A stretch of DNA of 51,327 bases from Coptodactyla brooksi (taxonomy: Eukaryota > Arthropoda > Insecta > Coleoptera > Scarabaeidae): assembly GCA_033557675.1 (NCBI GenBank), contig JAWQRM010000004.1, positions 1-51,327 of the forward strand, given 5' to 3'. A program made the position numbers and the translations under genes. This document shows, piece after piece, positions 49,016 to 51,327 of the stretch. Every line of letters begins with the position of its first letter. The stretch's first letter is position 1. The notes beneath the pieces were generated by a model. It was not told where the DNA came from, searched no databases, and saw only the letters and a program-made list of their open reading frames with translations.

Positions 49016-49750
49016 CATGTGACGAGTCAGCTATTACAACACTGATGTCGTCGGCGAAGTTTATAGTTAGTTTATTATTATGTAGTTTAAGATAATCCAC
49101 GTCATGAATATCATTAAAACAAATAGTGAAAAGAAGGGATCCCAAAGTACTTCTCTGTGGTACTCCTTGCGTTATGATTCTGTTGGGAGAACAGGCTGAC
49201 CTACGGTCTTGAGTCCAGCAGACTCTTTGTTTTCTATTCGTGAGATTAGAAGCGATCCAGGAGAGATTCAGATGGTAATACAGATCCAGCTTGTATTACT
49301 ATCTGCAATGGTCTATGCAATACAGATGGCCTTCGTGAGATCTAATACAGATTGCAGATAGTAGTATAGATTCACCTTGTATTATATCTGCAATGGTGTA
49401 TGCAATCAAAGGCTTTCGTGAGATCAAGCAAGATTTCACACTGTATTTTTTGTATTCCAGAACCGAAAGGATGGCATCGGTAAATCGGCAATCGATGAAA
49501 TTTCTGTATGCTTTTGATAGACAGGGAAAACTCCCATTTCAAGGGAATTATTGAGAAGGTGACATAAAGGCTTGACATCAGCGATCAGTACATTTTCCAG
49601 AAAGTTAGCCGAGATTCCATCGATACCAGAGTTTCCAAGACTCGAAACAGAGCTAAGGATCTTATTAGGGCTCATTGGAAAGAAGCAGAAGGAATTTGGG
49701 TTTCGAGATATGTTCAGCGGAATTGTAGCATGGGTGTAATTACGATTTTT
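49016..49750 (-). pseudogene. CR1-like non-LTR element, reverse transcriptase palm
   Basis: Minus strand: NSGIDGISANFLENVLIADV with PLCHLLNNSLEMGVFP (49640-49540), CEILLDLTKAFDCIHH (about 49440-49395, first catalytic Asp block), then after a local duplication (49256-49420) GVPQRSTLGSLLFTICFNDI and LTINFADDISVVIA (about 49170-49050), the catalytic FADD box. Both catalytic blocks are kept, though frames are broken. The thumb should follow but the mariner copy lies there; the tail resumes at 48105. Confidence 0.82.
49256..49425. repeat. ~90-bp tandem duplication within the CR1-like palm
   Basis: CTTGTATTACTATCTGCAATGG through GCCTTCGTGAGATC is repeated 80-90 bases later (CTTGTATTATATCTGCAATGG through GGCTTTCGTGAGATC), with a short inverted ATCTGCAAT/CAGAT component between. 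It duplicates coding sequence just before the KAFD block. Confidence 0.8.
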
Positions 49751-50039
49751 TACGAGAATGCTGTTTCTTCTGCTAACGACGGCAGATTATATGACGGCAG
49801 AGATGTATCTGTTTTTTTACTAGAGTGCTTTTTTGTTACCCTTTTTGTTACATTTGGAGATTTTATTTTCATATAAACTAAATGAAAAAGTATTTCGCTG
49901 TAAATTTGGTCGTCTAGAAGACCAATACTTAAAACTAGAATCAATATTCGTACTATTTCATGATCAGTGCAAAATGCTTTTAAGGCTCGGACGCTTTTGT
50001 CATCGAAAATATAAGAAGCAATTCCAAATTACACTCCAA
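49751..50039. other. junction between the CR1-like and piggyBac remnants
   Basis: Open frames on both strands (49750-49944 minus, 49833-50057 plus) without recognised motifs; probably decayed element sequence. Confidence 0.35.
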
Positions 50040-50340
50040 ATAATTGCGTTGCTGTAAACGAACAATTTTTTCCTTATGGAGGGTATATGAAGTTATACAA
50101 TACATTCCTTTCACGCCTGCCAAATATGGGATAAAAGTTTTTTGGGGTTGCGATGCAGTAAATGTTCATTCGTTCCGAGATCAGCTTTACACCGGAAAGC
50201 CGGGAAATAGCGAACGTCAAGTAAATGTTGACGAGGGTAGAATTTTCGATATGGTTGCTTCGTAGAATGGTTGTGTACGGAATGTAACAACTAATAATTT
50301 CATTACAAGCTTGCAACTGGCGCAGGTATCAAATAATGGA
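50040..50340 (+). pseudogene. piggyBac-type transposase, middle fragment
   Basis: Plus strand: PFTPAKYGIKVFWGCDAVNV, FRDQLYTGKPGNSERQVNVD and GRIFDMVAS up to a stop at 50263. Then in frame NGCVRNVTTNNFITSLQLAQ. These are the core blocks of piggyBac transposases: the CDA aspartate is the second catalytic residue, and the GRNVTTDNFFTS block follows it. Here the DN of that block reads NN. Only this central part is present, with neither N-terminus nor Cys-rich end. It is the part missing from the copy at 40120-41120. Confidence 0.83.
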
Positions 50341-51327
50341 ATTTGAGCGTTGTAGGTGTGTATTATAAAAAGAAAACAAAACGAATCAAAACAAGAAATC
50401 ATAACGGAAAGTCTTAAATTTTAGATTTAAAAGGTAAACAAAAATATGTTTGTTATCAAACTTATTTAAATAGATCGTACGTTTTTTTATTTTTTGTAAA
50501 TAAATTAATATACAAGACAAAATAATTAAATATTATAATATTTTGAGTATATTCAATTAAATTCGAAGCTTGAAAATTTCTGTCAAATCTGATTCACATA
50601 CAAAACAAAAATATAACATACAAAAATCTATGCATGCATTAGTTCATCGTACTCGAAAGTGTATTGTGTCAATGGAACCTATTTTGAATAAAAAATAACT
50701 TTTAAACATAATTCAATATGTGTTTTTATGTATATCTAAAAATTCTCGTTATTTAATTGTCATACTGTGTAGGTCACACGCAAAATTTCGTAACTTACAA
50801 ATAATCTCAAGCAACGCATCGTGTAATACAAAAAAAAATTCAGTTTTGCAAGCAAATTGCAAACCTGTCTTGACACTGGCATTCTGTCAATACATCTTTT
50901 CCCTATACGTCACATAATTTGTCTCTCGCTTGAACGGCATGTCGAAATTTTGATTGCTCTTGACGAATAAGGCTTTTTGTAGCCTATCTATGCTATTTTT
51001 GGGGGTTGGTCTGTCCGTCCGTCCATCCGTCTGTCCGATTGTGTGTCGTTTTTAGCTTGCCACGTTAGACTGAGTAAAACAATACTTTATATACAAGCTA
51101 ATTATTATATAATCCGGTCACAATAAGGATTTTGTAAAAATTGTACATATAGTTAAGGTACTTAACCTAAAATTGTTTTCATTTCTTTACAACTTTTTGC
51201 AACAAAATATATTTTTTAATGTAGATAAAATTTTCAGTAAAAAACTATAAGGATAATACCTGATTAAAATCAACAGTTCTTGAGTTATAAGCATAATTGA
51301 TAAAAATACAGTCCTATGGGGAAAGAG
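50341..51327. other. AT-rich end of window with a (TCCG)n microsatellite
   Basis: No gene recognised. At about 51009-51040 a short TCCG/TCTG-type tandem tract (CTGTCCGTCCGTCCATCCGT) stands out. Confidence 0.5.

Overview
The window reads as nuclear DNA of an insect. It is AT-rich, the genes are spliced with GT-AG introns, and it is packed with decayed mariner, piggyBac, pogo/Tigger, Penelope-like and non-LTR elements. A gemini/CP2-type transcription factor and a multi-PAN secreted protein fit an insect. A beetle is plausible, but the sequence alone does not prove the order. No rRNA, convincing tRNA or CRISPR array was seen.

Layout. (1) 1-21.45 kb, + strand: one large multi-exon gene for a PAN/Apple-domain extracellular protein. 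Eleven exons are visible (1477-2624, then 14567-21292) and the 5' end lies left of the window. All ten junctions keep one frame, giving 1350 codons plus a stop. Exon phases show 1-1 PAN cassettes, several split internally by a phase-2 intron. A separate exon at 9199-9304 encodes a signal peptide and ends in the phase that exon 14567 accepts, so a second promoter is likely. A stop codon plus AATAAA just behind exon 14805-15151 suggests an early polyadenylation isoform. The 11.9-kb intron holds a non-LTR remnant, a TIR transposon, an old repeat array, a large foldback and a Stowaway-like element. (2) 21.5-23.0 kb: a non-LTR reverse transcriptase remnant between the two convergent genes. (3) 23.2-25.03 kb, - strand: the last three coding exons of a gemini/TFCP2 homologue (linker, SAM-like domain, C-terminal oligomerisation domain). 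Its DNA-binding exons were not found, so its upstream intron may run through the rest of the window. (4) 25-51.3 kb: no confident exons. It holds a 104-bp tandem repeat, a Penelope-like GIY-YIG remnant with a hammerhead-ribozyme-like sequence beside it, more such ribozyme-like copies, Tigger and pogo remnants, a jockey-like RT end, two complementary pieces of piggyBac-type elements, a second endonuclease-type RT, a nearly full-length dead mariner nested in an older DDE element, and a CR1-like element carrying another mariner. A few GC-richer islets stand out. One, 44284-44520, has good splice sites at both ends and is a candidate exon.

Function. The PAN protein is expected to be secreted and to work in extracellular or cuticular matrix. 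The CP2-type factor would act in the nucleus. They are convergent neighbours and nothing links them in function. Most of the rest is transposon debris; its interest lies in nested insertions, ribozyme-like motifs and terminal-repeat structures.
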